From Paenochrobactrum glaciei (lineage in GTDB: Bacteria; Pseudomonadota; Alphaproteobacteria; Rhizobiales; Rhizobiaceae): a DNA stretch of 64,000 bases. Positions 26,275 through 36,071 of this stretch are shown here, piece after piece. The notes beneath the pieces are model-generated. The model was not told where the DNA came from, did not search any database, and saw only the letters and a program-made list of their open reading frames with translations. The stretch lies in the NCBI RefSeq assembly GCF_039522165.1, contig NZ_BAAADE010000005.1, positions 62,001 to 126,000 of the forward strand, given 5' to 3'. Every line of letters begins with the position of its first letter. The first letter of the stretch is position 1. The position numbers were made by a program, and so were the translations under genes.

Positions 26275-28269
26275 ATGACCAATTCCGACAAACAAAACCA
26301 GTTGGCCAACGCAATCCGCTTCCTCTCGATGGATGCAGTGGAAAAAGCAAATTCCGGCCATCCGGGATTGCCGATGGGTGCGGCTGATATCGCCACCACT
26401 CTTTACACCCGTTTTTTATCTCATGACCCACAGAACCCGCATTGGCCGGATCGCGATCGTTTCGTGCTTTCCGCAGGCCACGGCTCGATGCTGCTTTATT
26501 CGGTTCTGTATCTTTCCGGTTATGAAGATATCACCATCGATGAAATCAAAAAATTCCGTCAGATTGGTGCACGCACTGCCGGTCATCCGGAATATGGTTA
26601 TGCCGCTGGTATTGAAACCACAACCGGCCCGTTGGGTCAGGGTATTGCCAACGGTGTTGGTATGGCGCTTTCCGAGCGCATCCTGAATGCCAAATTCGGC
26701 GACAGCATTGTTGACCACTACACATATGTGCTGGTTGGCGATGGTTGCTTGATGGAAGGTATCAGCCAGGAAGCTATCGGTCTGGCCGGCCATCTGGAGC
26801 TGAACAAGCTGATCGTTCTTTGGGATGACAACAACATCACCATCGACGGTGCGGTTTCGCTCTCCGATAAAACTGATCAGGTTGCCCGTTTCCAGGCTTC
26901 AGGCTGGAACACAAGTTCTGTGGATGGTCACGATCAGGAAGCGATTGCCAAAGCAATCGAACAGGCTAAAACTTCACCAAAGCCAACCTTCATTGCTTGT
27001 AAGACAGTGATTGGTTTTGGTTCGCCAAACAAAGCCGGCACCAATAAAGTTCACGGTGCAGCTTTGGGCGCAGAAGAAATTGCGGCTACCCGTAAGGCAC
27101 TGAACTGGTCCGCAGAACCATTTGTCGTACCCGCAGAAGTGCTGGATGCATGGCGTTTGGCAGGCCTTAACGCTGCCAAAAAGCGTCTGGAATGGGAAAA
27201 GCGTTTTGCTGCTCTTGATGCTGATACCCGCGCCGAATTTGAGCGCCGTCAGCGCGGTGAACTGCCGATCGGTTTCGATCAGGCAATCATCGATTATAAG
27301 AAGAAGCTTTCTGCTGACAAGCCAAAGGTTGCTACCCGTAAATCTTCGGAAATGGCACTGGAAGTCATCAACGGTATCGTTCCTGAAACCATCGGCGGCT
27401 CTGCCGACCTGACCGGTTCTAACAATACCAAAACCAGCCAGACCAATGCTGTAACACCTGAAAATTATGATGGCCGTTTTGTCCATTATGGTATTCGTGA
27501 ACACGGTATGGCTGCTGCGATGAACGGTATGGCGCTGCATGGCGGCCTCATTCCTTATTCCGGCACTTTCATGTGCTTCTCGGATTATTGCCGACCGGCC
27601 ATGCGCTTGTCCTCGCTGATGGGCATCCGCGTTATCTATGTCATGACCCACGACTCAATCGGTCTTGGTGAAGATGGCCCGACCCACCAGCCGGTTGAAC
27701 ATCTGGCAGTGCTGCGTGCTATTCCTAACCATCTGGTCTTCCGTCCGGCCGATGCTGTTGAAGCCGCAGAATGCTGGCAGCTGGCGCTGGAATCCCAGAA
27801 GACCCCGTCGACACTGGCTCTGACCCGTCAGAACCTGCCGACTGTGCGCACCACCCACACAGATGAAAACCTGTGCGGTTATGGCGCTTACGAATTGGCC
27901 GGCACTGATCAGGATGCACAGGTCACTCTGTTTGCAACCGGTTCGGAAATCGAAATTGCAATGAAAGCCAAAGCGATGCTGGATGAGAAAAACATCCCTG
28001 CACGCGTGGTATCGGTTCCTTGCTTTGAACTGTTTGAACAGCAGAGCGACTCTTACAAGGCATCGGTTCTGGGCAATGCACCGGTTAAAATTGCTATTGA
28101 AGCAGCTCTCTCCCTTGGCTGGGAACGCTTCATTGGCGAAAACGGTGTCTTTATCGGCATGAAGGGCTTTGGTGCTTCTGCTCCGATTGAAGACCTTTAC
28201 AAGCATTTTGGCATTACTGCTGAAGCCGCTGTGGAAGCAGCTGAAGCCAAGCTGAAAGCCGCTGCATAA
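26275..28269 (+). CDS. tkt: Transketolase
   Basis: A 664-residue TPP- and Mg-dependent enzyme of the non-oxidative pentose phosphate pathway, moving two-carbon units between sugar phosphates. Visible are SGHPGLPMGAAD, the TPP motif GDGCLMEGISQEA...WDDNNITIDG, and the pyrimidine-domain FVHYGIREHGMAAAMNG and THDSIGLGEDGPTHQP. It heads a central-carbon block with gap and pgk on the same strand. The reaction depends on TPP supplied by the thiamine genes nearby. Confidence 0.96.
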   Translation: MTNSDKQNQLANAIRFLSMDAVEKANSGHPGLPMGAADIATTLYTRFLSHDPQNPHWPDRDRFVLSAGHGSMLLYSVLYLSGYEDITIDEIKKFRQIGARTAGHPEYGYAAGIETTTGPLGQGIANGVGMALSERILNAKFGDSIVDHYTYVLVGDGCLMEGISQEAIGLAGHLELNKLIVLWDDNNITIDGAVSLSDKTDQVARFQASGWNTSSVDGHDQEAIAKAIEQAKTSPKPTFIACKTVIGFGSPNKAGTNKVHGAALGAEEIAATRKALNWSAEPFVVPAEVLDAWRLAGLNAAKKRLEWEKRFAALDADTRAEFERRQRGELPIGFDQAIIDYKKKLSADKPKVATRKSSEMALEVINGIVPETIGGSADLTGSNNTKTSQTNAVTPENYDGRFVHYGIREHGMAAAMNGMALHGGLIPYSGTFMCFSDYCRPAMRLSSLMGIRVIYVMTHDSIGLGEDGPTHQPVEHLAVLRAIPNHLVFRPADAVEAAECWQLALESQKTPSTLALTRQNLPTVRTTHTDENLCGYGAYELAGTDQDAQVTLFATGSEIEIAMKAKAMLDEKNIPARVVSVPCFELFEQQSDSYKASVLGNAPVKIAIEAALSLGWERFIGENGVFIGMKGFGASAPIEDLYKHFGITAEAAVEAAEAKLKAAA

Positions 28270-28360
28270 ACAGCGAAGTGATTGATTGCGGGGTGGTTTT
28301 CGAACAGCCCCGCAAGACACGCAGTTTTTTAATCAACCCACCCGGAAGATGAGAGATAAA

Positions 28361-29368
28361 ATGGCAGTTCGCGTCGCAATTAATGGTTTTGGTCGTATTG
28401 GCCGTAACGTCCTTCGTGCCATCGTTGAATCGGGCCGCACCGACATTCAGGTCGTAGCTATCAATGATTTGGGCCCAGTTGAAACCAATGCGCATTTGTT
28501 GCGTTATGACAGTGTTCATGGCCGTTTTCCGGCAAAAGTCACTGTTGATGGTGATACAATTGATGTGGGCTACGGCCCGATCAAGGTTCATGCTGTTCGC
28601 AACCCTGCCGAACTGCCTTGGAAAGAAGAAGGCGTTGATATTGCGCTGGAATGCACCGGCATTTTCGCCACACGCGATAAAGCTGCGGCACATCTGGAAG
28701 CTGGCGCCAAGCGCGTTATCGTTTCCGCTCCTGCTGACAATGCCGATCTGACCGTTGTTTATGGTGTGAACCATGACAAGCTGACCAAAGATCATCTGGT
28801 TGTTTCCAATGCGTCTTGCACCACCAACTGCTTGTCACCAGTGGCACAGGTTCTGGATGCAACCGTTGGTATCGACCACGGCTTCATGACCACCATTCAC
28901 TCATATACCGGTGATCAGCCAACGCTCGACACGATGCACAAAGACCTCTACCGCGCTCGTGCGGCAGCTTTGTCGATGATCCCGACCTCAACCGGTGCTG
29001 CTAAAGCCGTTGGTCTGGTTCTGCCAGAGCTTAAGGGTAAGCTGGACGGTGTTGCAATTCGTGTACCGACACCAAACGTCTCTGTTGTTGATCTGACTTT
29101 TGTTGCCAAACGTGCAACCACTGTTGAAGAAATCAACAATGCTATCCGTGAAGCTGCCAATGGCCGTCTGAAAGGCATTTTGGGCTACACTGATGAATCG
29201 CTGGTATCAACTGACTTCAATCATGATCCGCATTCATCCGTATTCCACATGGATCAGACCAAAGTGATCGATGGCACCATGGTGCGCATCCTGACCTGGT
29301 ATGACAATGAGTGGGGCTTCTCCAACCGCATGAGCGACACTGCTGTTGCTATGGCTAAGTTCCTCTAA
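28361..29368 (+). CDS. gap: Glyceraldehyde-3-phosphate dehydrogenase
   Basis: A 335-residue GAPDH. The NAD-binding N-terminus is VAINGFGRIGRNVLRA and the catalytic Cys153 lies in SNASCTTNCLSP; the substrate loop appears at SMIPTSTGAAKAV. ATG 28361 has ggaagatgagag upstream; the open frame begins at 28286 but those codons have no family match. It lies 91 bases after tkt and has its own terminator. Confidence 0.96.
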   Translation: MAVRVAINGFGRIGRNVLRAIVESGRTDIQVVAINDLGPVETNAHLLRYDSVHGRFPAKVTVDGDTIDVGYGPIKVHAVRNPAELPWKEEGVDIALECTGIFATRDKAAAHLEAGAKRVIVSAPADNADLTVVYGVNHDKLTKDHLVVSNASCTTNCLSPVAQVLDATVGIDHGFMTTIHSYTGDQPTLDTMHKDLYRARAAALSMIPTSTGAAKAVGLVLPELKGKLDGVAIRVPTPNVSVVDLTFVAKRATTVEEINNAIREAANGRLKGILGYTDESLVSTDFNHDPHSSVFHMDQTKVIDGTMVRILTWYDNEWGFSNRMSDTAVAMAKFL

Positions 29369-29377
29369 GATAAAATC

Positions 29378-29409
29378 AACGCCCCTTTTGCTCAAAGAGG
29401 GGCGTTTTT
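29378..29409 (+). terminator. Terminator between gap and pgk
   Basis: aacgcccc pairs with ggggcgtt and is followed by a T run, only 33 bases before the pgk start; it may attenuate rather than fully stop read-through. Confidence 0.8.
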
Positions 29410-29441
29410 CATGTGTTCTATTATATACAGAGAGAAAACCG

Positions 29442-30632
29442 ATGGCTTTCCGCACTCTCGACAATGCTGACGTTCAATCCAAACGGGTTCTGGTACGCGT
29501 TGATCTCAACGTACCTGTTGCTGACGGTCAGGTCAGTGATGCCACCCGTATTGAGCGCATTTTGCCAACCATTCAGGAACTGCACAAAAAAGGTGCCAAG
29601 ACGATTTTGCTGGCACATTTCGGCCGCCCGAAAGGTGAGGCTGTTGCAGAATTTTCGCTGAAGGTTGTGGTTAGCGCATTGCATAAAGCACTGGGCTTGA
29701 AAGTTGCTTTTGCGGAAGATTGCATCGGTGAAAAAGCGGCTGCCGCTGTCAGTGCAATGCAGGACGGTGATGTTTTGCTGCTTGAAAATACCCGTTTTCA
29801 TAAAGGCGAAGAAAAGAACGACCCAGAATTTGCCAAGGCACTTGCTGCCAATGGCGATATCTACGTCAATGATGCCTTCTCAGCGGCGCATCGTGCTCAC
29901 GCATCCACCGAAGGTCTGGCACATCTTTTACCTAGCTTTGCTGGCCGTGCTATGCAGGGCGAGCTGGAAGCTTTGGAAAAAGGCCTGGGCGCACCGGTGC
30001 GTCCGGTTGTGGCCATCGTTGGCGGCGCAAAAGTTTCCACCAAGCTTGATTTGCTTTCCAACCTGATTGAAAAAGTTGATGCACTGGTGATCGGCGGCGG
30101 TATGGCCAACACATTCCTTGCTGCTCTTGGTCACGATGTGGGTAAATCTTTGTGCGAGCATGATCTGGCTGATACAGCACGCGCTATTATGGCTAAGGCT
30201 GAAACAACCAAATGCGCTATCGTTCTGCCGATTGATGCGGTTGTGGCATGGCATTTTGCCGCCGATGCACCGCACCAGACCTATGGTGTGGATGCAATCC
30301 CTTCTGATGGCATGATGCTGGATGTCGGCGCGCAGTCGGTTGAGCGTATTACTTCCGTTATTGATGACGCCTCAACGCTGATCTGGAATGGTCCGCTCGG
30401 CGCATTTGAATTGCATCCGTTTGATGCATCAACCGTTGCCATTGCCCGTCATGTGGCAGAGCGTACCCGTCTGGGTAAGCTGGTTTCTGTTGGCGGCGGC
30501 GGTGATACGGTGGCGGCGCTGAACCACGCGAAGGTTGCAGATGACTTCACTTATATTTCCACCGCAGGCGGTGCTTTCCTTGAATGGATGGAAGGCAAGC
30601 CTTTGCCGGGTGTGGATGCATTGAAGGCCTGA
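29442..30632 (+). CDS. pgk: Phosphoglycerate kinase
   Basis: A 396-residue enzyme making ATP from 1,3-bisphosphoglycerate. RVDLNVPVADGQV, LLAHFGRPKG and the C-terminal SVGGGGDTVAALNHA nucleotide loop are diagnostic. ATG 29442 (MAFRTLDNADV) follows agagag. It lies in the conserved tkt-gap-pgk-fba order. Confidence 0.96.
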   Translation: MAFRTLDNADVQSKRVLVRVDLNVPVADGQVSDATRIERILPTIQELHKKGAKTILLAHFGRPKGEAVAEFSLKVVVSALHKALGLKVAFAEDCIGEKAAAAVSAMQDGDVLLLENTRFHKGEEKNDPEFAKALAANGDIYVNDAFSAAHRAHASTEGLAHLLPSFAGRAMQGELEALEKGLGAPVRPVVAIVGGAKVSTKLDLLSNLIEKVDALVIGGGMANTFLAALGHDVGKSLCEHDLADTARAIMAKAETTKCAIVLPIDAVVAWHFAADAPHQTYGVDAIPSDGMMLDVGAQSVERITSVIDDASTLIWNGPLGAFELHPFDASTVAIARHVAERTRLGKLVSVGGGGDTVAALNHAKVADDFTYISTAGGAFLEWMEGKPLPGVDALKA

Positions 30633-30655
30633 TCAGTCTTTCAGATTTGTTTTAA

Positions 30656-30692
30656 AATAAGCCCTGCCGTTTTTTCGGCGGGGCTTTTTATT
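30656..30692 (+). terminator. Terminator after pgk
   Basis: aagccctgccg pairs with cggcggggctt (one wobble) over a T-rich loop and ends in a T run. Confidence 0.9.
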
Positions 30693-30887
30693 TTATGCTC
30701 GCACAAATTCGCAAACAGGATTAGCCTGTGGATCAAATCTGTTGCAGTTTAACGATTATTAAAAAAACTTGTTCGAACTAAATCGATTGAATTTATTTCA
30801 ATCGTTTCAAATAGTTGGTGGGCATTTGTTTTATCTGCCAGTTCTGCTATCGGCAAACCAAGCTAACTTTTACAGGAGTTTTTGGGT

Positions 30888-31913
30888 ATGACCGAACGTC
30901 TTGAAGATATTGCAGTTGCCATGGTGGCAAGTGGTAAGGGCATTCTTGCAGCCGACGAAAGCTCCGGCACAATCAAGAAGCGCTTCGATTCTATCAATGT
31001 AACATCAACCGAAGATGCACGCCGTGATTACCGCGAAATGCTGTTCCGCGCTGATGATGCGATGAAGAACCATATCTCCGGCGTTATTCTTTATGACGAA
31101 ACCCTGCGTCAGAAAGCCAAAGACGGTACACCGCTTGTTGATGTCATGCGCAATGCAGGCAGCATTCCTGGTATTAAAGTGGATATGGGTGCCAAGCCAT
31201 TGGCAGGCTTTGAAGGTGAAACCATCACCGAAGGTCTGGATGGTCTGCGCGAACGCCTGACAGAATATTATGCACTGGGCGCACGTTTTGCTAAATGGCG
31301 TGCTGTTATCTCGATTTCTTCTGCACTGCCAACCTACGGCGCCATCAAGCAGAATGCACAGGCTTTGGCTCGTTATGCAGCACTTTGTCAGGAAGCTGGC
31401 ATTGTTCCTATCGTAGAGCCGGAAATTCTGATGGACGGCGTACCAGGCGACCATTCCATTGACCGCAACTATGAAGTGACCGATGCAGTTCTGAAATCTG
31501 TTTTCAATGAACTTTATGATGCCCGCGTAAAGCTTGAAGGTATGATCCTCAAGCCAAACATGGTTATCGACGGCAAAAACGCCCGCAAAGCATCTGTTGC
31601 TGAAATCGCAGAAAAGACCGTACGTTGCCTGAAAGCCAATGTGCCATCTGCTGTTCCAGGTATTGCATTCCTCTCCGGCGGTCAGTCGGATGTTGAAGCA
31701 ACTGCAAACCTCAATGCGATGAATGCAGGCTTTGATATGCCTTGGAACCTTACCTTCTCTTATGGCCGCGCATTACAGGCAGCAGCTCTGAAAGCTTGGG
31801 GCGGTAAGGCTGAAAATGTTGCAGCTGGTCAGAAAGCCTTTGCACATCGCGCCCGCATGAACGGCTTGGCCGCAGAAGGCAAGTGGAGCGAAGCTCTCGA
31901 AAACGCCGGCTAA
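30888..31913 (+). CDS. Class I fructose-bisphosphate aldolase
   Basis: A 341-residue Schiff-base aldolase. The N-terminal GKGILAADESSGTIKKRF and EGMILKPNMV (with the imine-forming lysine) are class I features; there is no zinc-site class II pattern. ATG 30888 sits 9 bases after aggag; an in-frame TTG at 30882 is too close to that site. It follows pgk after a 255-base gap with its own promoter region. Confidence 0.94.
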   Translation: MTERLEDIAVAMVASGKGILAADESSGTIKKRFDSINVTSTEDARRDYREMLFRADDAMKNHISGVILYDETLRQKAKDGTPLVDVMRNAGSIPGIKVDMGAKPLAGFEGETITEGLDGLRERLTEYYALGARFAKWRAVISISSALPTYGAIKQNAQALARYAALCQEAGIVPIVEPEILMDGVPGDHSIDRNYEVTDAVLKSVFNELYDARVKLEGMILKPNMVIDGKNARKASVAEIAEKTVRCLKANVPSAVPGIAFLSGGQSDVEATANLNAMNAGFDMPWNLTFSYGRALQAAALKAWGGKAENVAAGQKAFAHRARMNGLAAEGKWSEALENAG

Positions 31914-31927
31914 TAAGCCTGAATTAA

Positions 31928-31957
31928 TAAAAACCCCGCTTGAAGCGGGGTTTTTTA
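31928..31957 (+). terminator. Terminator after the aldolase gene
   Basis: aaaaccccgctt-gaagcggggtttt with six T residues. Confidence 0.93.
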
Positions 31958-31992
31958 TATCTGCTGTTTGCTTTGAAGTGCCGGTAGGAATT

Positions 31993-32034
31993 AAAAAAAG
32001 CCGGAACTCTTTTTCAGGGTTCCGGCTTTTATTA
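31993..32034. terminator. Terminator after trcR (leftward), usable both ways
   Basis: aaaagccggaac pairs with gttccggctttt; A flank on the left and T flank on the right. Confidence 0.88.
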
Positions 32035-32043
32035 GAAGATCTA

Positions 32044-32736
32044 TTAAATTTCTTCTTCTTCGTCGTCTGAGGCAGCGCCTTTAAGCGAAGACAGTTTGGC
32101 AAATACCTTGTCGGCATCCAGCTCTTCTTCTTCAGCCGCACCACTGTGATAATCACGGTTTTCAGTGGCGGTTGCTGGCATCAATGTCGGATCGATTTCC
32201 GGTTCTGCCGGACGATTGCGAGCTGCACGATCCACTTCGATATCCAGATCAATCTGGGTGCAAAGGCCAAGTGTTACCGGATCCATCGGGGTCAGGTTGG
32301 CTGAGTTCCAATGGGTACGGTTACGGATCTGCTCAATTGTTGACTTCGTCGTGCCGAGCAAACGGGAAATCTGTGCGTCTTTAAGCTCCGGATGGTTGCG
32401 AACCAGCCAAAGAATGGAGTTCGGACGATCCTGACGCTTTGACAAAGGCGTATAGCGGGCACCTTTGCGCTTTGGCTCTGGAACGCGCACTTTCGGCTCT
32501 GACAATTTCAGACGGTGGTTGATATCTTTTTCACCGAGTGCAATTTCTTCGCGCGATAGCTGGCCAGTCATGACTGGATCCAAACCTTTGATGCCCTGCG
32601 AAGCTTCGCCATCTGCAATGGCTTTCACCTCAAGCGGGTGCAAACGACAGAAATTTGCGATCTGATCAAAAGACAGAGCTGTATTGTCGACAAGCCAGAC
32701 GGCCGTTGCTTTCGGCATAAGAAGCTGGGTGGCCAT
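32044..32736 (-). CDS. trcR: Cell-cycle transcriptional regulator TrcR (DUF1013)
   Basis: A 230-residue DUF1013 protein, named TrcR in databases. An N-terminal segment (MPKATAVWLVDNTALSFDQIANFCRLHPLEVKAIADGE) and a second helix-turn-helix-like part (HPELKDAQISRLLGTTKSTIEQIRNRTHWNS) look DNA- or polymerase-binding. The C-terminus is acidic, ending DDEEEEI. The start MATQLLMPKAT (32736) follows gagga; the longer frame to 32811 is not supported. It adds to the group of cell-cycle regulators in the window. Confidence 0.85.
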   Translation of the reverse strand: MATQLLMPKATAVWLVDNTALSFDQIANFCRLHPLEVKAIADGEASQGIKGLDPVMTGQLSREEIALGEKDINHRLKLSEPKVRVPEPKRKGARYTPLSKRQDRPNSILWLVRNHPELKDAQISRLLGTTKSTIEQIRNRTHWNSANLTPMDPVTLGLCTQIDLDIEVDRAARNRPAEPEIDPTLMPATATENRDYHSGAAEEEELDADKVFAKLSSLKGAASDDEEEEI

Positions 32737-32960
32737 TAGATATAATCCTCTTGTTCGTCCGCTCCGGTGGCGCGGGACGTGGGCAAAAACCACAATTTCC
32801 GGGAAATTCAAATCTTATATATATGTTTATTTGCTGGTCGGCAAGAAAACCCTGCATGAAGTCGCATTGTTTATCTTCAACTTTGGTGATGAGGCAGGGC
32901 AGTTTTTCAGAAAAAGCTATGATAATGGGCGGATTTTAACTGAAAAACTGCGCTCTGCGA

Positions 32961-33965
32961 TCAACGAAGCTTCAAAACGATTTTGCCAATATGGTTACCG
33001 TCTTCCATACGCTTATGGGCAAGATGAGCCTCTGCAAGCGCGAAGCTTTGATCCATAACCGGTGCAATCTGGCGTTTTTCAAGCAGCGGCCAGACTTGGG
33101 CTTGCAGTGCTGCGGCAATGCCAGCTTTAAATTCGACGGAGCGTGCGCGCAAAGTAGAGCCGGTATGGGTCAGGCGTTTGGTCATCAGGCGGGCAAAATT
33201 GGCCGTGGACTTAGCACCGTTTAAAAATGCAATTTGTACAATGCGGCCATCCATGGCGGCGGCCTGATAGTTGCGGTCAACATAGTCGCCGCCAACCATA
33301 TCGAGAATCACATCCGCCCCTTTGCCCTTGGTGGCTGTTTTGACGGCTTCGACAAAATCCTGCATTTTGTAATTAACGGCAATGTCGGCGCCGAGTTTCA
33401 GGCAGGCATCGCATTTTTCATCCGATCCGGCGGTGGCAATGACAAAAGCGCCGAACGCTTTGGCCAGCTGAATGGCTGTGGTGCCGATGCCGGATGTGCC
33501 GCCGTGAACTAAAAAGACTTCGTCTTTTTTTAAATTTCCGCGCTCAAATACATTGTGCCAGACAGTGAAAAAAGTTTCCGGAATGCAGGCAGCCTCTTCA
33601 TAGCTGAAACCGTGCGGCACCGGCAAAGCATTGCTTTCATCAACAACGGCATATTCTGCATAACCGCCACCTGCAAGAAGTGCGCAGACTTTATCGCCGA
33701 TTTGATAGTGGCTGGTTTGCGCTCCCACGGCCACCACTTCACCGGCAATTTCAAGACCGGGAATATCGGAAGCACCTTCGGGCGGCGCATATTGGCCAAG
33801 GCGTTGCAACACATCAGGGCGGTTAACACCGGCTGCATGCACGCACACCAAAATATCCCTTTCTTTCAGCTCAGGAATGTCGCGGCTTGTCAGGCTTAAA
33901 ACATCAGGCGAACCGGCCTCTTTAATTTCGATGGCCTGCATTTTTTGAGGGTGCTGCGGGTGCAT
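32961..33965 (-). CDS. NAD(P)H-quinone oxidoreductase, zinc-free MDR family
   Basis: A 334-residue medium-chain reductase of the PIG3/quinone oxidoreductase branch. It shows AGVNRPDVLQRLGQYAPP, the nucleotide motif VHGGTSGIGTTAIQLAKAFGA, and no structural zinc cysteines. The ATG at 33965 has cagga upstream. It reduces quinones or enones with NADPH; the physiological substrate is unknown. Lone gene, same direction as trcR. Confidence 0.9.
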   Translation of the reverse strand: MHPQHPQKMQAIEIKEAGSPDVLSLTSRDIPELKERDILVCVHAAGVNRPDVLQRLGQYAPPEGASDIPGLEIAGEVVAVGAQTSHYQIGDKVCALLAGGGYAEYAVVDESNALPVPHGFSYEEAACIPETFFTVWHNVFERGNLKKDEVFLVHGGTSGIGTTAIQLAKAFGAFVIATAGSDEKCDACLKLGADIAVNYKMQDFVEAVKTATKGKGADVILDMVGGDYVDRNYQAAAMDGRIVQIAFLNGAKSTANFARLMTKRLTHTGSTLRARSVEFKAGIAAALQAQVWPLLEKRQIAPVMDQSFALAEAHLAHKRMEDGNHIGKIVLKLR

Positions 33966-34154
33966 GATGGTCTCCTGATTGCTTTAAAATGTCCGAGGCA
34001 ATTTTAGGGGTGCTAAATCGGTTTATTGGGGTATGATAAATATTTGTGTGGCTGCTTTAAGGGGGGCGTGGAAAGCAGTCATACGGGGGGGCATTATTGG
34101 CTGTTTGCCAGTATGGCTTGTTGAGTGACGGATATTGACTGGGAGGAGTATACC

Positions 34155-34343
34155 ATGTCCGGCTTTCTGGAAGAAACCATTGAGGTTTATCATAAATATA
34201 GCATTGGTGATGATCTCACAGACCTCTCCGTTTCCGAAATTGAGCAACTGATCGACCGGCTTCATCATGAGATTGATCGCCTGCGGGAAGAGCATAGTCA
34301 ACGAGGAAGCAGTCGCGCGCAAGCCGAGGCACTGTTCCGCTGA
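34155..34343 (+). CDS. DUF1192-family small protein
   Basis: A 62-residue acidic helical protein (DDLTDLSVSEIEQLIDRLHHEIDRLREEH) of the DUF1192 family, usual length about 60. The ATG at 34155 has a strong gggaggag site; the open frame starting at 34125 has none. Function is unknown. Confidence 0.78.
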   Translation: MSGFLEETIEVYHKYSIGDDLTDLSVSEIEQLIDRLHHEIDRLREEHSQRGSSRAQAEALFR

Positions 34344-34495
34344 TAACTCAGGCTTTTTCAATCCTTGTGTCACTCTTTGTATGAAAAAGGCGTGACGCAC
34401 TGAAAATAAATATTTTTATTATGAAAATCACCATAATTGGCGGAGAATTCTGCCATATACAAATCAAATAACGACTGAAAATTAGGAATATTCTG

Positions 34496-35731
34496 TTGCG
34501 CATTTATGTTCAGGTTTTGGCTCTGTTATTTGGTACAGCTTTTTTGCTGATGGGCTCCGGCCTGCACGGGCTTCTTTTGCCATTGCGCGGTGGCGCTGAA
34601 GGTTTTTCTGTTACATCACTGGGGTTGCTTGGAACGACATGGGCAGGGGGCTTTGTCGCTGGCTGTTTGTTCGCGCCGCGTTTGGTGCGCCGTGTCGGCC
34701 ATGTGCGCGCTTTTGGTATTTTTGCTGCATCCGGTGCGATCATCGCACTGCTTTCCGGCATTTATGTTGAAGTCACAACATGGATTGTGCTGCGTACATT
34801 TACCGGTTTTTCGATGGCGGGTGCTTTCATGGTAATCGAAAGCTGGCTGAATGAACGCGCCAGCAATGAAAGCCGCGGCAAGATTTTCGGCCTTTATATG
34901 ATGGTCAACTACGGGGCGACCGTGACCGGTCAAATGCTGGTCTCCGCTGGTGATATACGTTCCGATCATCTCTTTATGTTTGCAGGCATTTTCTTTTGTA
35001 TGTCGCTTATCCCGATTGCCATTTCCACCGCCAGCAGCCCGAAGCCACTGACGGAAGTGCAGCTTGATCTCAAGGCGCTGTTCCGCAATTCACCGGCAGC
35101 TTTTGTGGGATGTATTTTGGTGGGTATTGCCAATGGTGCATGGGGCACATTGGGCGCGGTTTATGGTGCCAAATCAGGCATCAGCAACACGCATATTGCA
35201 TTGATGATGTCGGCAACCATTGCGGCCGGTGCGTTGATGCAAATTCCGGTGGGGCGTATTTCCGATCTGATTGATCGGCGCTATGTGCTGGCAGGCACGG
35301 CAACATTGGCTGCAACTGTCGGCTTGCTGACATTTTTATTCAGTCCGCAGGGCAGTGCATTGATTATTATTTCTGCTGCCTGTTATGGCGCGCTCGCCTA
35401 TACGCTTTATCCGGTGGCCGTGGCACATGCTAATGATCACGCGACATCAGAAAACTTTGTCAAAATCTCCAGCGGTCTTTTGCTGCTTTATGGTTTTGGC
35501 ACTATGCTCGGGCCCTTGCTGGCTGCAACGCTGATGGATTCTTTCTGGCCGTCAGGGCTATTTGCCATTACCGCAGCGTCGCATATTTCCATTGCGGTTT
35601 ATGTACTGTTCCGCTCCCGCGTGCGCAAATCTGTGCCGCGACAGGAGAAGGATCAGTTCTCGACAATTTCGCCGGAGCGCAGTGCCACACCGGAAGCTTT
35701 CAAGCTTGATCCGCGTGCAGATGCTGAGTGA
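34496..35731 (+). CDS. MFS transporter, YcaD-like
   Basis: A 411-residue 12-helix major facilitator. Features include LLGTTWAGGFVAGCLFAPRLVRRVGHVRAFG (loop 2-3) and MVIESWLNERASNESRGKIFGLYMMVNYG, which resemble the YcaD family of unknown substrate. The start is TTG with aggaata upstream; there is no better ATG. It ends in a polar tail of about 30 residues. Confidence 0.86.
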   Translation: MRIYVQVLALLFGTAFLLMGSGLHGLLLPLRGGAEGFSVTSLGLLGTTWAGGFVAGCLFAPRLVRRVGHVRAFGIFAASGAIIALLSGIYVEVTTWIVLRTFTGFSMAGAFMVIESWLNERASNESRGKIFGLYMMVNYGATVTGQMLVSAGDIRSDHLFMFAGIFFCMSLIPIAISTASSPKPLTEVQLDLKALFRNSPAAFVGCILVGIANGAWGTLGAVYGAKSGISNTHIALMMSATIAAGALMQIPVGRISDLIDRRYVLAGTATLAATVGLLTFLFSPQGSALIIISAACYGALAYTLYPVAVAHANDHATSENFVKISSGLLLLYGFGTMLGPLLAATLMDSFWPSGLFAITAASHISIAVYVLFRSRVRKSVPRQEKDQFSTISPERSATPEAFKLDPRADAE

Positions 35732-35739
35732 AAAATTAA

Positions 35740-35774
35740 GGGCAGGTTGCTGTTTTAAAAATCGCAACCTGCCC
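35740..35774 (-). terminator. Hairpin with T tract on the minus strand
   Basis: gggcaggttgc and gcaacctgccc form an 11-bp stem. The run after it on the minus strand (ttaattttt) suits a leftward terminator, for transcripts coming from the DUF465 gene or from an RNA in the gap; on the plus strand it lies just after the MFS stop. Confidence 0.65.
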
Positions 35775-35872
35775 CTAACCGAACCGGAGACAAACCGACC
35801 GGTTACGGATGTGATCCTGTTAAATCTGACAGGAAAATGGCAGCGGCAGATAGCGCGCGCCAGCTGTCAATT

Positions 35873-36050
35873 TTGACAGGTGCAAAGGATTGAGATTTTA
35901 AGGGAAAGCAGTGTGGGTAAATCCGGCTGCACGCTTTGTGCGAGAGGTGAGCTGATACCACCGATCACAAAGCGTCCAGCCTGCTAGCGGGAACCTTGGG
36001 CTTTGGTCATTATGATGGTCAAAATTGCCATCAGACTCATGCCTTTTTAC
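35873..36050. ncRNA. Candidate structured RNA between two convergent genes
   Basis: Arms at 35925-35940 and 35966-35981 pair at 15 of 16 positions, over a 25-base loop containing ggtgagctgatacc. A second hairpin, tgatgg / ccatca, lies at about 36014-36033. A possible plus-strand promoter is ttgaca (35873-35878) with ttttaa 17 bases on, giving a start near 35908; the ttgaca is also half of an inverted repeat ctgtcaa-tt-ttgacag (35864-35879). Neighbouring genes converge here, so no gene lies downstream to be regulated in cis. Strand is unresolved; no known RNA family is recognised. Confidence 0.4.
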
Positions 36051-36071
36051 GTTCCTTGGTTGATAAAATAA

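Noticed and set aside
30748..30764. ttaa-cgatta-ttaa as a CtrA site before the aldolase gene
   Set aside because: The spacer is six bases, not the seven required.
34033..34128. 31-codon hydrophobic frame with a ggggt upstream
   Set aside because: Very short, composition biased by G runs and no sign of conservation that I can judge.
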